Shown here in pieces: positions 19,675 to 29,108 of a DNA stretch of 64,000 bases. The first letter of the stretch is position 1. Each line of letters begins with the position of its first letter. The DNA comes from Halieaceae bacterium. GTDB lineage: Bacteria; Pseudomonadota; Gammaproteobacteria; Pseudomonadales; Halieaceae. The position numbers and the translations under genes are program-made. The stretch is from assembly GCA_902623175.1 (NCBI GenBank), contig CACNSR010000012.1, positions 1-64,000 on the forward strand. Direction: 5' to 3'. Below the pieces are notes generated by a model. The model worked only from the letters and a program-made list of their open reading frames with translations, had not been told where the DNA came from and did not search any database.

Positions 19675-21687
19675 TCATGCGCGACTCTCGGCATCGGCGC
19701 CATGGCCCTCGGGCTCACCGTCGGCCAGGTTCGGCCGGATGCTGCCGGGAATGATCTGGCCATCGAAGGCCTTCATGAGGGTGTGCAACGCATCATCGCT
19801 GGAGATGGCCTGCTCGGCTGCGGCAAGGCGGGCGGCTGCTAATGCCGCCCTGTGATTGGCTGGCGTCCGACCACCATGGTCAGCCACTGAAATCTTGGCG
19901 CCGACAGCGTGGCCCAAGTGACGCGAGAGCGCCTGCGCCAGCTGAGCCGGGTGACGTTCGTTGAGCAAGGTTGCGTCTAGTTCGGCCAGACAGAAGCTCA
20001 GGCTCTCCCCCGCCACCTGACTTAATTCTAAGTTCAGGGCGATGTTTTGCAGGATACCGCTGAACTCGAACGCCTCGAACAGCTCGGGCCAGGTGTCTGT
20101 CGTGAGCTCCGCCAGCCTCACACGCCGAGAGGGTGTCTCGTCGGTCTCTCCCTCCTGCGTGATCTGCAGAGGCGCCCCCGAGACGCCCGGCTGGGACACA
20201 ACGGCCGAGCCATTCGCCGTGCCATTTATCGAGGGTGCTTGCCGCGACTCAGTAACTGCCGGCTCGCAAAAAAGATCTTTGGGCGAAGCACCCTCCTCTT
20301 GGGACACTGCCTCCTTGGCGGGCACACCCACACTCACCGCTTTACTCTGGGCGGCCTGGGTCGCAGCGTTATCAGATTCAGCGGGCTCTGGGCGATCTTT
20401 CGACGTCTCTGGTGCGTGTGTTGGCACCTGCCCGTTAAGTGAGGATGTGGCAGAGGGCTCTGCTGACGATGCTGTCTGCGCGGTGTGCTGAGTATCGGGA
20501 TTATGGTTTGCTTCCGGCGTCACATCGAGAGCCACCGGCGATACCGGTGGTTCAAGCTTTTTTGCCGTGGAGTCCCCCGCCGAGGGTTGCGGCTGAAAAA
20601 CCGCTGCGGGCCGGAAGGCGATCATCCGCAGCAGAATCATCTCAAGCCCAGCCCGGGCGGATGAGGCGAGATGCACCTCCCTTCGCCCACCGACGGCCAT
20701 CTGCCAGAACAGCTGGGTGTCATCAATAGTGGCCCGTGCAGCAAGCTCAACGATGCGAGCTTGATCCGGCCAACTGGTGTCCAGGGCATCGGGGACCGTC
20801 TGGGCAATCGTCATTTGATGCAGGATGTCACTGAGCTCATCCAGCGTTGAGACGAAGTCGGGCGCGTGCTCAGCGATTTGCGACACCAATGAAAGCACCG
20901 CAGCGGGATCTTCGTCCAATATGGCGGCCACTACATCCAGTACCCTGCCGCGGTCAACGGTGCCCAGCATTTCGGCCACATCAGCGCCGACCAGCTTGCC
21001 TTCACCATAGGCGATGGCCTGATCGGTCAGACTCAGCGCGTCGCGCATGGATCCTTCTGCAGCGCGAGCTATCAACGCAAGCGCTTCAGCATCTGCACTT
21101 ACCGACTCGGCCCCCAGAATATGCTCGAGGTGCGCGACGATCTGCTCAGGCTGCATGTTCTTCAAGTTGAACTGCAGGCACCTGGAGAGGACAGTCGCAG
21201 GCAGTTTCCGCGGGTCAGTAGTAGCCAGCAGGAACATCGCGTGGGGTGGCGGCTCCTCGAGGGTTTTCAACAAGGCGTTGAAGCTGTGGTTGGACAGCAT
21301 ATGCACCTCGTCGATCAGATAGATTTTATAGCGCGCATGGGTCGGCGTGTATTGCACGTTTTCTAGAAGTTCACGCGTGTCCTCGACCTTGGTCTTGGAC
21401 GCCGCATCGACTTCAATCAAATCAACCGATCGGCCCTCGGCAATTTCAGCGCAGGCACCACACTCCCCGCAGGGCATCGCGGTGACCCCGGTGTCACAGT
21501 TGAGGCATTTGGCGAGAATACGCGCAACGGTGGTCTTGCCCACACCCCGCGTACCGGTAAAAAGGTAGGCGTGATGGAGTCGACCTGATTCCAGCGCGTT
21601 CACCAGCGCTTGCAGCACATGCTGCTGCCCGACCATCTCGGTGAAGTTTCCGGGTCGCCACTTCCGGGCGAGAACCTGATGAGACAT
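19675..21687 (-). CDS. dnaX: DNA polymerase III subunit gamma/tau
   Basis: MSHQVLARKWRPGNFTEMVGQQHVLQAL, Walker A GTRGVGKTT, zinc Cys cluster. Confidence 0.97.
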   Translation of the reverse strand: MSHQVLARKWRPGNFTEMVGQQHVLQALVNALESGRLHHAYLFTGTRGVGKTTVARILAKCLNCDTGVTAMPCGECGACAEIAEGRSVDLIEVDAASKTKVEDTRELLENVQYTPTHARYKIYLIDEVHMLSNHSFNALLKTLEEPPPHAMFLLATTDPRKLPATVLSRCLQFNLKNMQPEQIVAHLEHILGAESVSADAEALALIARAAEGSMRDALSLTDQAIAYGEGKLVGADVAEMLGTVDRGRVLDVVAAILDEDPAAVLSLVSQIAEHAPDFVSTLDELSDILHQMTIAQTVPDALDTSWPDQARIVELAARATIDDTQLFWQMAVGGRREVHLASSARAGLEMILLRMIAFRPAAVFQPQPSAGDSTAKKLEPPVSPVALDVTPEANHNPDTQHTAQTASSAEPSATSSLNGQVPTHAPETSKDRPEPAESDNAATQAAQSKAVSVGVPAKEAVSQEEGASPKDLFCEPAVTESRQAPSINGTANGSAVVSQPGVSGAPLQITQEGETDETPSRRVRLAELTTDTWPELFEAFEFSGILQNIALNLELSQVAGESLSFCLAELDATLLNERHPAQLAQALSRHLGHAVGAKISVADHGGRTPANHRAALAAARLAAAEQAISSDDALHTLMKAFDGQIIPGSIRPNLADGEPEGHGADAESRA

Positions 21688-21711
21688 GCCAGACCATCCG
21701 CGATTAAAGGA

Positions 21712-21830
21712 GGCGACTCGGACAGCCACACCTCGGCACCCGAATCAGTAACTACCGTTGCTCCCTTCCGGGCCTGGCGGGGTTCATCACTTATCGCTGC
21801 GAGGGGACCATCCGAGTCACCACTGAGCCC
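21712..21830 (-). ncRNA. ffs: Bacterial small SRP RNA (4.5S RNA)
   Basis: Minus strand has GCCAGGCCCGGAAGGGAGCAACGG (SRP core) with closing stem GACTCGGA/TCCGAGTC; upstream of dnaX. Confidence 0.92.
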
Positions 21831-21910
21831 GCCTAGAGACGAGACCCGGTAGTGTCGCGAAAACCCTGCAGACACGCAAGCTGGAAGGCCAAAACCCGCT
21901 CTCTTCACAA

Positions 21911-21953
21911 AATGTTAATCGTATTTACATTTAATGTGAATCCGATTAACATT
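21911..21953. promoter_or_regulatory. 43-bp near-perfect palindrome; candidate operator of the RND/TetR operon
   Basis: AATGTTAATCGTATTTACATTTAATGTGAATCCGATTAACATT: 19 of 21 pairs symmetric about 21932; ends 44 bp before the adaptor start. Confidence 0.8.
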
Positions 21954-21997
21954 CGATTCCGTACCAACCCTCTTTTCGACCATTCGAGACTGAAGCT

Positions 21998-23140
21998 TTG
22001 AACCCGAATCTGATTAAATCCCTGTGGGCCGTGGCTTTGGCCATTGGCCTCAGCCTCGGCGGCACCGCGCTGATCAAAGCCAACAAGGTGACCACCACCT
22101 CAGTCGAGCGCACACCGATGCCAGTGGCGGCAACGCTTTACAGCCAGCAGGCCACTTTTACTCGGGATGCGCGATATCTTGGCGTGATTCGCGCAGGCTC
22201 AGACAGCGTAGTCGGTTTCGAGGTCTCGGGGGTGCTCACCAGCCTGACCGCGACCGAGGGTATGCGGGTGTCACCAGGTGATGTGCTCGCACAATTAGGC
22301 ACGGATCGCAGACAGGCACGTCTGGACGCTGCTGCTGCCGCCTTCGAGCGGGTCGTGGCAGAGCGGGCGCAATCTGAGGCGCGCGCTGAGCGGATTGCAC
22401 GACTGGTAGAGGCTGGATCAGCCTCAGAGCAAGACTACGACGATGCCAGATTCGCGGTACAAGCCCTCTCGGCCGCCGAGAACACCGCGGCCGCCCAGCG
22501 GCAGTCGGCGCAACTTGAGCTCGAAAAAAGCACGCTGCGCGCGCCCTATGAGGCCGTGGTGGCAGAGCGACTCGCCCAGACAGGCGCCGTCGTCGCGCCC
22601 GGTACACCAGTACTCCGACTAGTGACCGCTGCAGGCCGCGAGGCTCACGTGGGTGTGCCTGCTGATGTCGCGCGGCGACTTGTATCAGGACACACCTACT
22701 CGCTCTTGCTCCAGGGCGAGCAGGTCACGGCAGAGCTCCGCTCTATCCGTGACGATTTGGACCCCAACACCCTCACCGTAGGTACGGTTTTTGATCTGCC
22801 GGTCGATGCCCGTGTTGCGGTGGGAGAATCGGCGCTACTGCAGATTGCCGAAACGGTTAACTCCGCCGGCGGCTGGCTGCCTATCTCGGCACTGCTGGAG
22901 GCCCCCCGGGGTCTCTGGGACGTCCTCACGATCACACCGGATGCTGAGGGCAAGCAGCGAGCACAGCGAGAGAGTGTCGAAATTCTCTACACCCGAGGCA
23001 ACGAGGTGTTTGTGCGCGGCACCCTCGCAAACGAGGTGGCCGTGGTGGCCTCGGGCTTACAACGCATCAGCCCCGGGGATCTGGTCGAACCCGTTTTCGA
23101 TAGCGCCATGCCCAATACGGCAGCGGCGCCAGGCTCATGA
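21998..23140 (+). CDS. RND efflux periplasmic adaptor (HlyD/MFP)
   Basis: N-terminal TM, ISPGD/APYEAVVAERLAQTGAVVAPG lipoyl motifs. Confidence 0.93.
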   Translation: MNPNLIKSLWAVALAIGLSLGGTALIKANKVTTTSVERTPMPVAATLYSQQATFTRDARYLGVIRAGSDSVVGFEVSGVLTSLTATEGMRVSPGDVLAQLGTDRRQARLDAAAAAFERVVAERAQSEARAERIARLVEAGSASEQDYDDARFAVQALSAAENTAAAQRQSAQLELEKSTLRAPYEAVVAERLAQTGAVVAPGTPVLRLVTAAGREAHVGVPADVARRLVSGHTYSLLLQGEQVTAELRSIRDDLDPNTLTVGTVFDLPVDARVAVGESALLQIAETVNSAGGWLPISALLEAPRGLWDVLTITPDAEGKQRAQRESVEILYTRGNEVFVRGTLANEVAVVASGLQRISPGDLVEPVFDSAMPNTAAAPGS

Positions 23141-26100
23141 TCGCGAAACTGCTACACGCCAACACGCGCTATCTGGCGCTGGTAATTCTTGCCATTCTAG
23201 TGGTGGGCTATACCAGCCTGAGCGGCATGGCGCGCAAAGAAGACCCGGCCGTTACGCCGTGGTTCGCCTCAGTCCAGGTTTTCTTCCCGGGCGCGAGCCC
23301 CGCAAGAGTTGAGGCGCTGATTACCAAACCGATGGTCGATGCCCTCCGGGAAGAGTCCGATGTCATGGAGGTTGATGGCACGTCCGCGTCCGGTGTGTCA
23401 CTGATTTTCGTAGAGGTCGACTACAAAGCACCCCCGGCCCGACTGAAACAGATTATGGCTGAACTCCGCGACGTCGTTGACCGCGTGGCGATGACGTTTC
23501 CCGCCGGCACTTCGCCGCCTGACTTCGATGACGAAATCTGGACTGAATTCGTCAAGATTATTGCTATCAGCGGTGCTGACGGGCGCGAATTGTCGCCCGC
23601 GCAACTGCGAAGACAATCACTGCTGTTCGCTGATGCCGCACGCAGCGTGCCCATGACGCGCCGAGTCAAGCTATACGGGCTGCCCCATGAAGAGGTGCGC
23701 GTCGAACTCGACGAGACAAGGTTGTCGATGCTGGGCATTTCGATTGGCGAGATCTCCGCGGCGCTCGCTGAGGCCGATGCCAGGGCCCCTGCCGGCCAGC
23801 TAACCGGTGCAGGCGCCGCCTTGACAGTAGAACTGACCGGAGAGTTCACTGACCTCGAATCCGTGCGTAACGTGATCGTGCGCGGCCTGCCCGACGGACG
23901 CGCCATACGAATTTCTGATCTAGCTACGGTGCGTAAGACCGAGGTCACGCCATTTGAGAGCCTGTCACTTTCTAATGGCCAGCGCTCAGTGCTGATCGCC
24001 GCTGAGATGCAGCCGGGTTACCAAGTGGACCGCTACGGTGCGACATTCGATGCCTTCCTTGAGTCCTATCGTGCCGCCGCTCCCAATGGCGTGAGCATTG
24101 AGACCAGCTTCGATCAGGTGGGCTATAGCGTCGAGCGTCTGCTGAGCGTGGGTAAAAATTTATTGTTAGGCGTTATGCTGGTGATCGCGGTGCTACTGGC
24201 CACTCTAGGATGGCGAGCGGCACTAGTGGTCGCTGTAATCCTGCCGCTGTGCACGCTGATGTCAATGATCGCCCTCTTCTACCTGAAAATTCCGATTCAA
24301 CAAATGTCGGTGACGGGACTCGTAGTGGCACTGGGCTTGTTGGTTGATGGTTCCATCGTGATGACCGACGAGATTCGCAAGCGCCTGCTCGCCGGTCTAC
24401 CCCCGACCGAAGCGATGCGCCACGCCGTATCGCGCATGCGGATCCCGCTGCTGTCCTCCACTCTGACCACAGTGCTAGCTTTCATTCCAATGATCCTACT
24501 TCCCGGCGCCGGGGGGGACTTTTTAGGCTCGATCGCCGTAGCGGTCGTGGCGATGCTAGTGTCCTCTTTTGTGCTGGCAGTCGCCGTGACGCCAGTTCTG
24601 GCTTCCCGCTGGCTGCCCTCAGGCCTCGCGCTAGAGCGGCGGTGGTGGCGCGCAGGGGCCGACAACCAAAAATTGACGGATGCATTCCGACGCTCACTCG
24701 ATTGGTCTATTCGCAACCCTCTAGGCGCCTTCGCCCTCGCCCTGACGCTACCGCTGACCGGTTTCCTGAGCTTCAGTACCCTGACCCTGCAATTTTTCCC
24801 CGGCACCGACCGCGATCAAATGTATCTGGACGTCAAATTGCCCGAGGGAGCGTCGATTAACGATTCGCTGGCACTGGTCGAACAGCTCGATCAAAAGCTT
24901 CGCGCAGAGCCACTGATTCGCCGGGTCGACTGGTCGATTGGCGAGACTCCGCCGGAGTTCTATTACAACCTGCGTGCGAATACAAAAGGCGTACCGAGTT
25001 GGTCCCGGGCGCTGGTGTTAACCACCGATGAGAACCAAACCGACGCACTGATCCGAAGGCTGCAAAAAGAAATTGACTGGGAGTATCCCCAGGCGCAGAT
25101 TCTGGTTCGTGGCATCAACCAGGGGCCGCCGGTCGACGCGCCATTAGAGATCCGACTTTTCGGGCCCAGCACAGAAGTGCTGAAGACACTAGGAGAACAA
25201 TTCCGCCAGCGCATGTCCGCTCTGCCCGATATCACCCATACCAGAGTGTCCATGGCGCCGGCGCCGCCCAAGGTGGTCTTTGATCTCGACGAATCCGCTT
25301 TGAAGCGCGCCGGGCTCAGTAAGGCGGAGGTAGCGCAGGGCATCGAGAGCGCGCTGAAGGGTCGTGTCGGCGGCGAGTTACTCGAGGGGACCGAGCGGCT
25401 GCCGGTCCGGGCGATTTTGAAGCGCGAGGAATGGGATAGCACCGATGACCTCGCCAATATCCGGATTCCCGTGCAGCGCCGAGGCAGCAATACGCTGGTT
25501 CCCGCTGTGCCGCTTAGCGCACTGGGCAGTGTGTCGCTTATTCCCGATGAAAGCCCTATTGCGCGGCAAGATGGCGATCGATTGAATAACGTGCAGGGAT
25601 TTCTCAAGCGCGGCGTCCTTCCCGAGGAGGCTCTGAAAATGCTGGCGGCAGACTTACAGGCCAATCCGATCGCCCTCCCCAGCGGTTACTTTTTGGAGTT
25701 CGGTGGCGACAGTCAGGAACGCGGCGAGCTGATGCAGGACCTGATGGCGCCCATCGGTACAATCCTCGCCGCCATGCTGGCGACTATCCTGCTGACCTTT
25801 AACTCCTGGCGACTGACCGGCATTGCCTTTGGCGTCACCGGCTGCTCCTTTGGCCTCAGCCTTTTAGCGCTGGCAGTCTTCCAGTACCCGTTGGGTATTC
25901 AGGCACTGATTGGCGTCATTGGCTCAGTAGGTGTCTCGATTAATGCTGCAATTATCATTCTCAGCGGTCTCAAATTGAATGAACAGGCAAGCCTTGGCGA
26001 CCCCGATGCGATCGTCGATGTCGTCATGGACGCGAGTCGACACATCGTCTCAACCACTGCGACCACATTTGGCGGCTTCTTACCTCTGATTCTGGAGGGC

Positions 26101-26283
26101 AGCCAGTTTTGGCCGCCTTTCGCGATGGCCATTGCTGGCGGAGTGCTACTGTCGACCATCGTTTCTTTCTATCTCGTACCACCGCTCTACACCCTACTTA
26201 TGCATCCCGGAAGACACTTCCTCAAACCCAAAGTAGCGGTTGACGTTTCCGAAGCACCAATCGCTATGCATGAGGCAGCATGA
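23137..26283 (+). CDS. RND efflux permease (AcrB/HAE family)
   Basis: 1048 aa, duplicated RND architecture, 4-bp overlap with adaptor. Confidence 0.96.
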   Translation: MIAKLLHANTRYLALVILAILVVGYTSLSGMARKEDPAVTPWFASVQVFFPGASPARVEALITKPMVDALREESDVMEVDGTSASGVSLIFVEVDYKAPPARLKQIMAELRDVVDRVAMTFPAGTSPPDFDDEIWTEFVKIIAISGADGRELSPAQLRRQSLLFADAARSVPMTRRVKLYGLPHEEVRVELDETRLSMLGISIGEISAALAEADARAPAGQLTGAGAALTVELTGEFTDLESVRNVIVRGLPDGRAIRISDLATVRKTEVTPFESLSLSNGQRSVLIAAEMQPGYQVDRYGATFDAFLESYRAAAPNGVSIETSFDQVGYSVERLLSVGKNLLLGVMLVIAVLLATLGWRAALVVAVILPLCTLMSMIALFYLKIPIQQMSVTGLVVALGLLVDGSIVMTDEIRKRLLAGLPPTEAMRHAVSRMRIPLLSSTLTTVLAFIPMILLPGAGGDFLGSIAVAVVAMLVSSFVLAVAVTPVLASRWLPSGLALERRWWRAGADNQKLTDAFRRSLDWSIRNPLGAFALALTLPLTGFLSFSTLTLQFFPGTDRDQMYLDVKLPEGASINDSLALVEQLDQKLRAEPLIRRVDWSIGETPPEFYYNLRANTKGVPSWSRALVLTTDENQTDALIRRLQKEIDWEYPQAQILVRGINQGPPVDAPLEIRLFGPSTEVLKTLGEQFRQRMSALPDITHTRVSMAPAPPKVVFDLDESALKRAGLSKAEVAQGIESALKGRVGGELLEGTERLPVRAILKREEWDSTDDLANIRIPVQRRGSNTLVPAVPLSALGSVSLIPDESPIARQDGDRLNNVQGFLKRGVLPEEALKMLAADLQANPIALPSGYFLEFGGDSQERGELMQDLMAPIGTILAAMLATILLTFNSWRLTGIAFGVTGCSFGLSLLALAVFQYPLGIQALIGVIGSVGVSINAAIIILSGLKLNEQASLGDPDAIVDVVMDASRHIVSTTATTFGGFLPLILEGSQFWPPFAMAIAGGVLLSTIVSFYLVPPLYTLLMHPGRHFLKPKVAVDVSEAPIAMHEAA

Positions 26284-26900
26284 ACCAGACGCGCTGCAAC
26301 TATCACCATGGCGACCTGCGCAATGCGCTCATCATTGCCGCGGCCGAACTCATTGAGCGCGACGGCACCCTGGATTTCTCGATGGCTGAAGCGGCAGCCA
26401 GCGCGGGTGTCAGCGCTGCTGCGCCCTATCGACACTTCGCGGATAAAGAGGAGCTACTGCGTGCAGTGCGAGAGTTGGCGTTTCTTGGGTTGGGCTATGC
26501 CGCTGATGACATAGTTTCTGAATACCCTAGGGGCTCGGCGGAAGGCATTCTTGCGATGGGCCACATGTACCTCGCCTATGCTCGGGAAAAGCGCGCTTTC
26601 TTCTCGCTCATGTGGGAAGACCGTGGGGACATTGCCGAGCGGCGAGATAATGTGAGCGAGGAGCACGGCGGCTTTATGGTGCTGGTTGATCTGGTGAGCA
26701 CTTTTTGCGAGGCCAACGGACACGCATCAGTGAACAGCCTTCACCTAGCAACCCAAATCTGGTCAATGGGCCACGGCATTGCCACCCTGGAGGCCAACCA
26801 GTTGCTCGACCTGTTCGACCGCTCGATTCAACCCGAAACGCTTTTAGATGAAAGTGTGCGCACCATGTTGGCTGGCGTAGTAAGCGCACCCGCTGCCTGA
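26280..26900 (+). CDS. TetR/AcrR-family regulator
   Basis: N-terminal HTH YHHGDLRNALIIAAAELIERDG...AAPYRHFADKEELL; overlaps permease. Confidence 0.93.
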   Translation: MNQTRCNYHHGDLRNALIIAAAELIERDGTLDFSMAEAAASAGVSAAAPYRHFADKEELLRAVRELAFLGLGYAADDIVSEYPRGSAEGILAMGHMYLAYAREKRAFFSLMWEDRGDIAERRDNVSEEHGGFMVLVDLVSTFCEANGHASVNSLHLATQIWSMGHGIATLEANQLLDLFDRSIQPETLLDESVRTMLAGVVSAPAA

Positions 26901-26960
26901 TCGCTCCCCTGCACCATTTTACTTGGCCCCACTCTGCTGGGGTGGGATACTTCGCCCGCG

Positions 26961-27037
26961 CCGCCCGTAGCACAACTGGATAGTGCAACGGCCTTCTAAG
27001 CCGTAGGTTGCAGGTTCGAGTCCTGCCGGGCGGGCCA
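26961..27037 (+). tRNA. tRNA-Arg (anticodon TCT)
   Basis: Cloverleaf: acceptor CCGCCCG/CGGGCGG, loop CTTCTAA, T-loop TTCGAGT, encoded CCA. Confidence 0.95.
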
Positions 27038-27134
27038 TCCATTCGAATAGCGATTCCCATCCTGCGGGGACTAGGCACTGAGCATGAATTCCGGCAGGAT
27101 TTCGCTCAGACATTCCTCTGCACGCGGAAGCATA

Positions 27135-27635
27135 ATGCCCCGTCACATATTGATCGCCGATGGCCCAGCGCAACCTGATGCAACAGCGATCGATACGTTT
27201 TGGGCGGAGGCCCAGAGAAGCTTCCCCGGGCTCGGCGAGGACTATCAGGTCCGCTCCCTCGGCATTGACGCCGAGACAACCGCACAAATTCTCGAGTACA
27301 TCAAAACCCGCGACAAAGTGGCGACCTTTAGCTTGCCCTGGGTGATCGAGGCGAACGGCTTCCCCTACTCTGAACCCGGTACGCCCATCGTGCTCTGTGA
27401 CTACGTGGGCACACCGCATCTCATCGTGCGACTCACCGATGTGCGCGAAACCACCTTCGGGGAGATCGGTTACGCGGAGTCTTCTCTCGATGGCCCGCCC
27501 GTGCAGGACCCGGAGGTGTGGATACCGCTCCATCGCAAATACTGGAATAGCCTGCTGGCCGCTTATGGGCGCGAGTGCACTGACGACATGCCGGTGCTGA
27601 TCGAGCCTCTGGATTACATTGGCGAGATCATCTGA
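27135..27635 (+). CDS. ASCH domain-containing protein
   Basis: TFWAEAQRSFPGL...FSLPWVIEANGFPYSEPGTPIVLCDYVGTP...FGEIGYAESSLDG...VWIPLHRKYW. Confidence 0.8.
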   Translation: MPRHILIADGPAQPDATAIDTFWAEAQRSFPGLGEDYQVRSLGIDAETTAQILEYIKTRDKVATFSLPWVIEANGFPYSEPGTPIVLCDYVGTPHLIVRLTDVRETTFGEIGYAESSLDGPPVQDPEVWIPLHRKYWNSLLAAYGRECTDDMPVLIEPLDYIGEII

Positions 27636-28978
27636 TGGCCATCCCAACACACAGCCTCTACATCATCATTGGTGCTGGGATTCACGGGATCAGCACCGCC
27701 TACCACCTGGCGCTGCAACTCAAAGCGACCGGTAAGGGTGACGGGCGCGACATCATCATTCTCGACAAATCGGTTATCTGCTCTGGCGCGACGGGTATTG
27801 CCTGCGGGGTGATTCGCAATAACTACTTTCAGCCCGCCATGCGCGAACTCATGGCCCACTCGGTGAACATCTGGGAGAGCGACCCAGAGACCTACAGCTA
27901 CCACCCTGTGGGGTACATGCAGATCAGCTGTGAATCTATGCGTGAAGATGTGGCGGCAATCCACGCACAGCAACAGGCGATTGGATATGAGTCGGTTCTC
28001 ATCGAGGGCGCCGTAGGGAGTGAGCGCTATATGAAGGGTCTGTTCTCGGACTGGCGCGCACAGGGTATCACGTCTGTACTTCATGAGATGCCCGGCGGTT
28101 ACGCCAATAACTCCCGCGCCATGTACGGCCTCGCAGCGAAAGCCGAGGCGCTGGGTGTGCGCATCATCAGCGGCATTACCGTCAAAACGCTCGAGAGCGA
28201 CAACACTCATGCTATTACCGCAGTCGATACTGACCGAGGCCGCATTGAGTGCAATTACGCCGTGGTCGCGGCGGGCCCCTGGGTAAGGAGTTTCTGGGAA
28301 ATGCTGGAGCTCCCCATGGAGATCGGCATCCGCAACCCGGCAACCAGCGAGGTGACCGAGGGGATTCCCATGTGGGTCTACTGGTCACTGCAGGAAGGCA
28401 CGCTGGGCGTCGATCCCACACTTCAGGTGACCAATGACGGCGCCATGCCACCCGTTATTCATGTGGATACCGATGCGCCGCTCCATTCCAATGAAGATGG
28501 CCGGCTGATTACCGATCAACTTTGGGGTATCTACTACAAGCCCGACTTCCATTTTGGTGGCGTGCAGGGCGGGGCCGCACCCTTTATCGTCGACAAGCCC
28601 GCGGCAGACATTTCAGTGGACCCCTACGGGCCGGCCTCACCGGAGTTTGTGGTGGGTGCAGAATTCGCGGAGATGTGGGTGTCGGCACTGGCGCACTGCC
28701 AAGAACGATTTTCGGGCACCCTGCCCCGATTCAAAAAAGAACCCTCGGGTGGCATCGGCGCGTTCACCCCGGACAGCTTTCCGGTGTTCGACACCATGCG
28801 GGAGAACTGCTTTGTCATCGCCGACTCCAACCACGGCTACAAGATGATCGGCGTGGGCGAGTTGGTCGCCCAAACTATCTGTGGTGACAAGCCCGGACTC
28901 CTCGACCCGTTTCGCTTCTCACGCTACGCAGAGGGTGACCTTCACCCTGTCTCCAAAAGCCCTTTCCCATGGAGCTAA
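27635..28978 (+). CDS. FAD-dependent oxidoreductase (DAO family)
   Basis: Dinucleotide-binding YIIIGAGIHGISTAYHLA; DAO C-terminus; 1-bp overlap with the ASCH gene. Confidence 0.92.
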   Translation: MAIPTHSLYIIIGAGIHGISTAYHLALQLKATGKGDGRDIIILDKSVICSGATGIACGVIRNNYFQPAMRELMAHSVNIWESDPETYSYHPVGYMQISCESMREDVAAIHAQQQAIGYESVLIEGAVGSERYMKGLFSDWRAQGITSVLHEMPGGYANNSRAMYGLAAKAEALGVRIISGITVKTLESDNTHAITAVDTDRGRIECNYAVVAAGPWVRSFWEMLELPMEIGIRNPATSEVTEGIPMWVYWSLQEGTLGVDPTLQVTNDGAMPPVIHVDTDAPLHSNEDGRLITDQLWGIYYKPDFHFGGVQGGAAPFIVDKPAADISVDPYGPASPEFVVGAEFAEMWVSALAHCQERFSGTLPRFKKEPSGGIGAFTPDSFPVFDTMRENCFVIADSNHGYKMIGVGELVAQTICGDKPGLLDPFRFSRYAEGDLHPVSKSPFPWS

Positions 28979-29108
28979 GCAGCTGTTTAAAAGCACTTTA
29001 TTTTAAACGTTCAACCTCAAGCCCGAGTCAGCTCGGGCAAAGAAAAAAGGGATTTTCCCGGCCTTTAAGCAGGCGTAAACTGCCGCCCATTAACCTCACC
29101 GCGCCGAT

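Noticed and set aside
21600-21908. 102-aa minus-strand ORF
   Set aside because: Runs through the SRP RNA and into the dnaX start; artefact.
26919-27650. 243-aa minus-strand ORF
   Set aside because: Runs through tRNA-Arg and is antisense to the ASCH gene.
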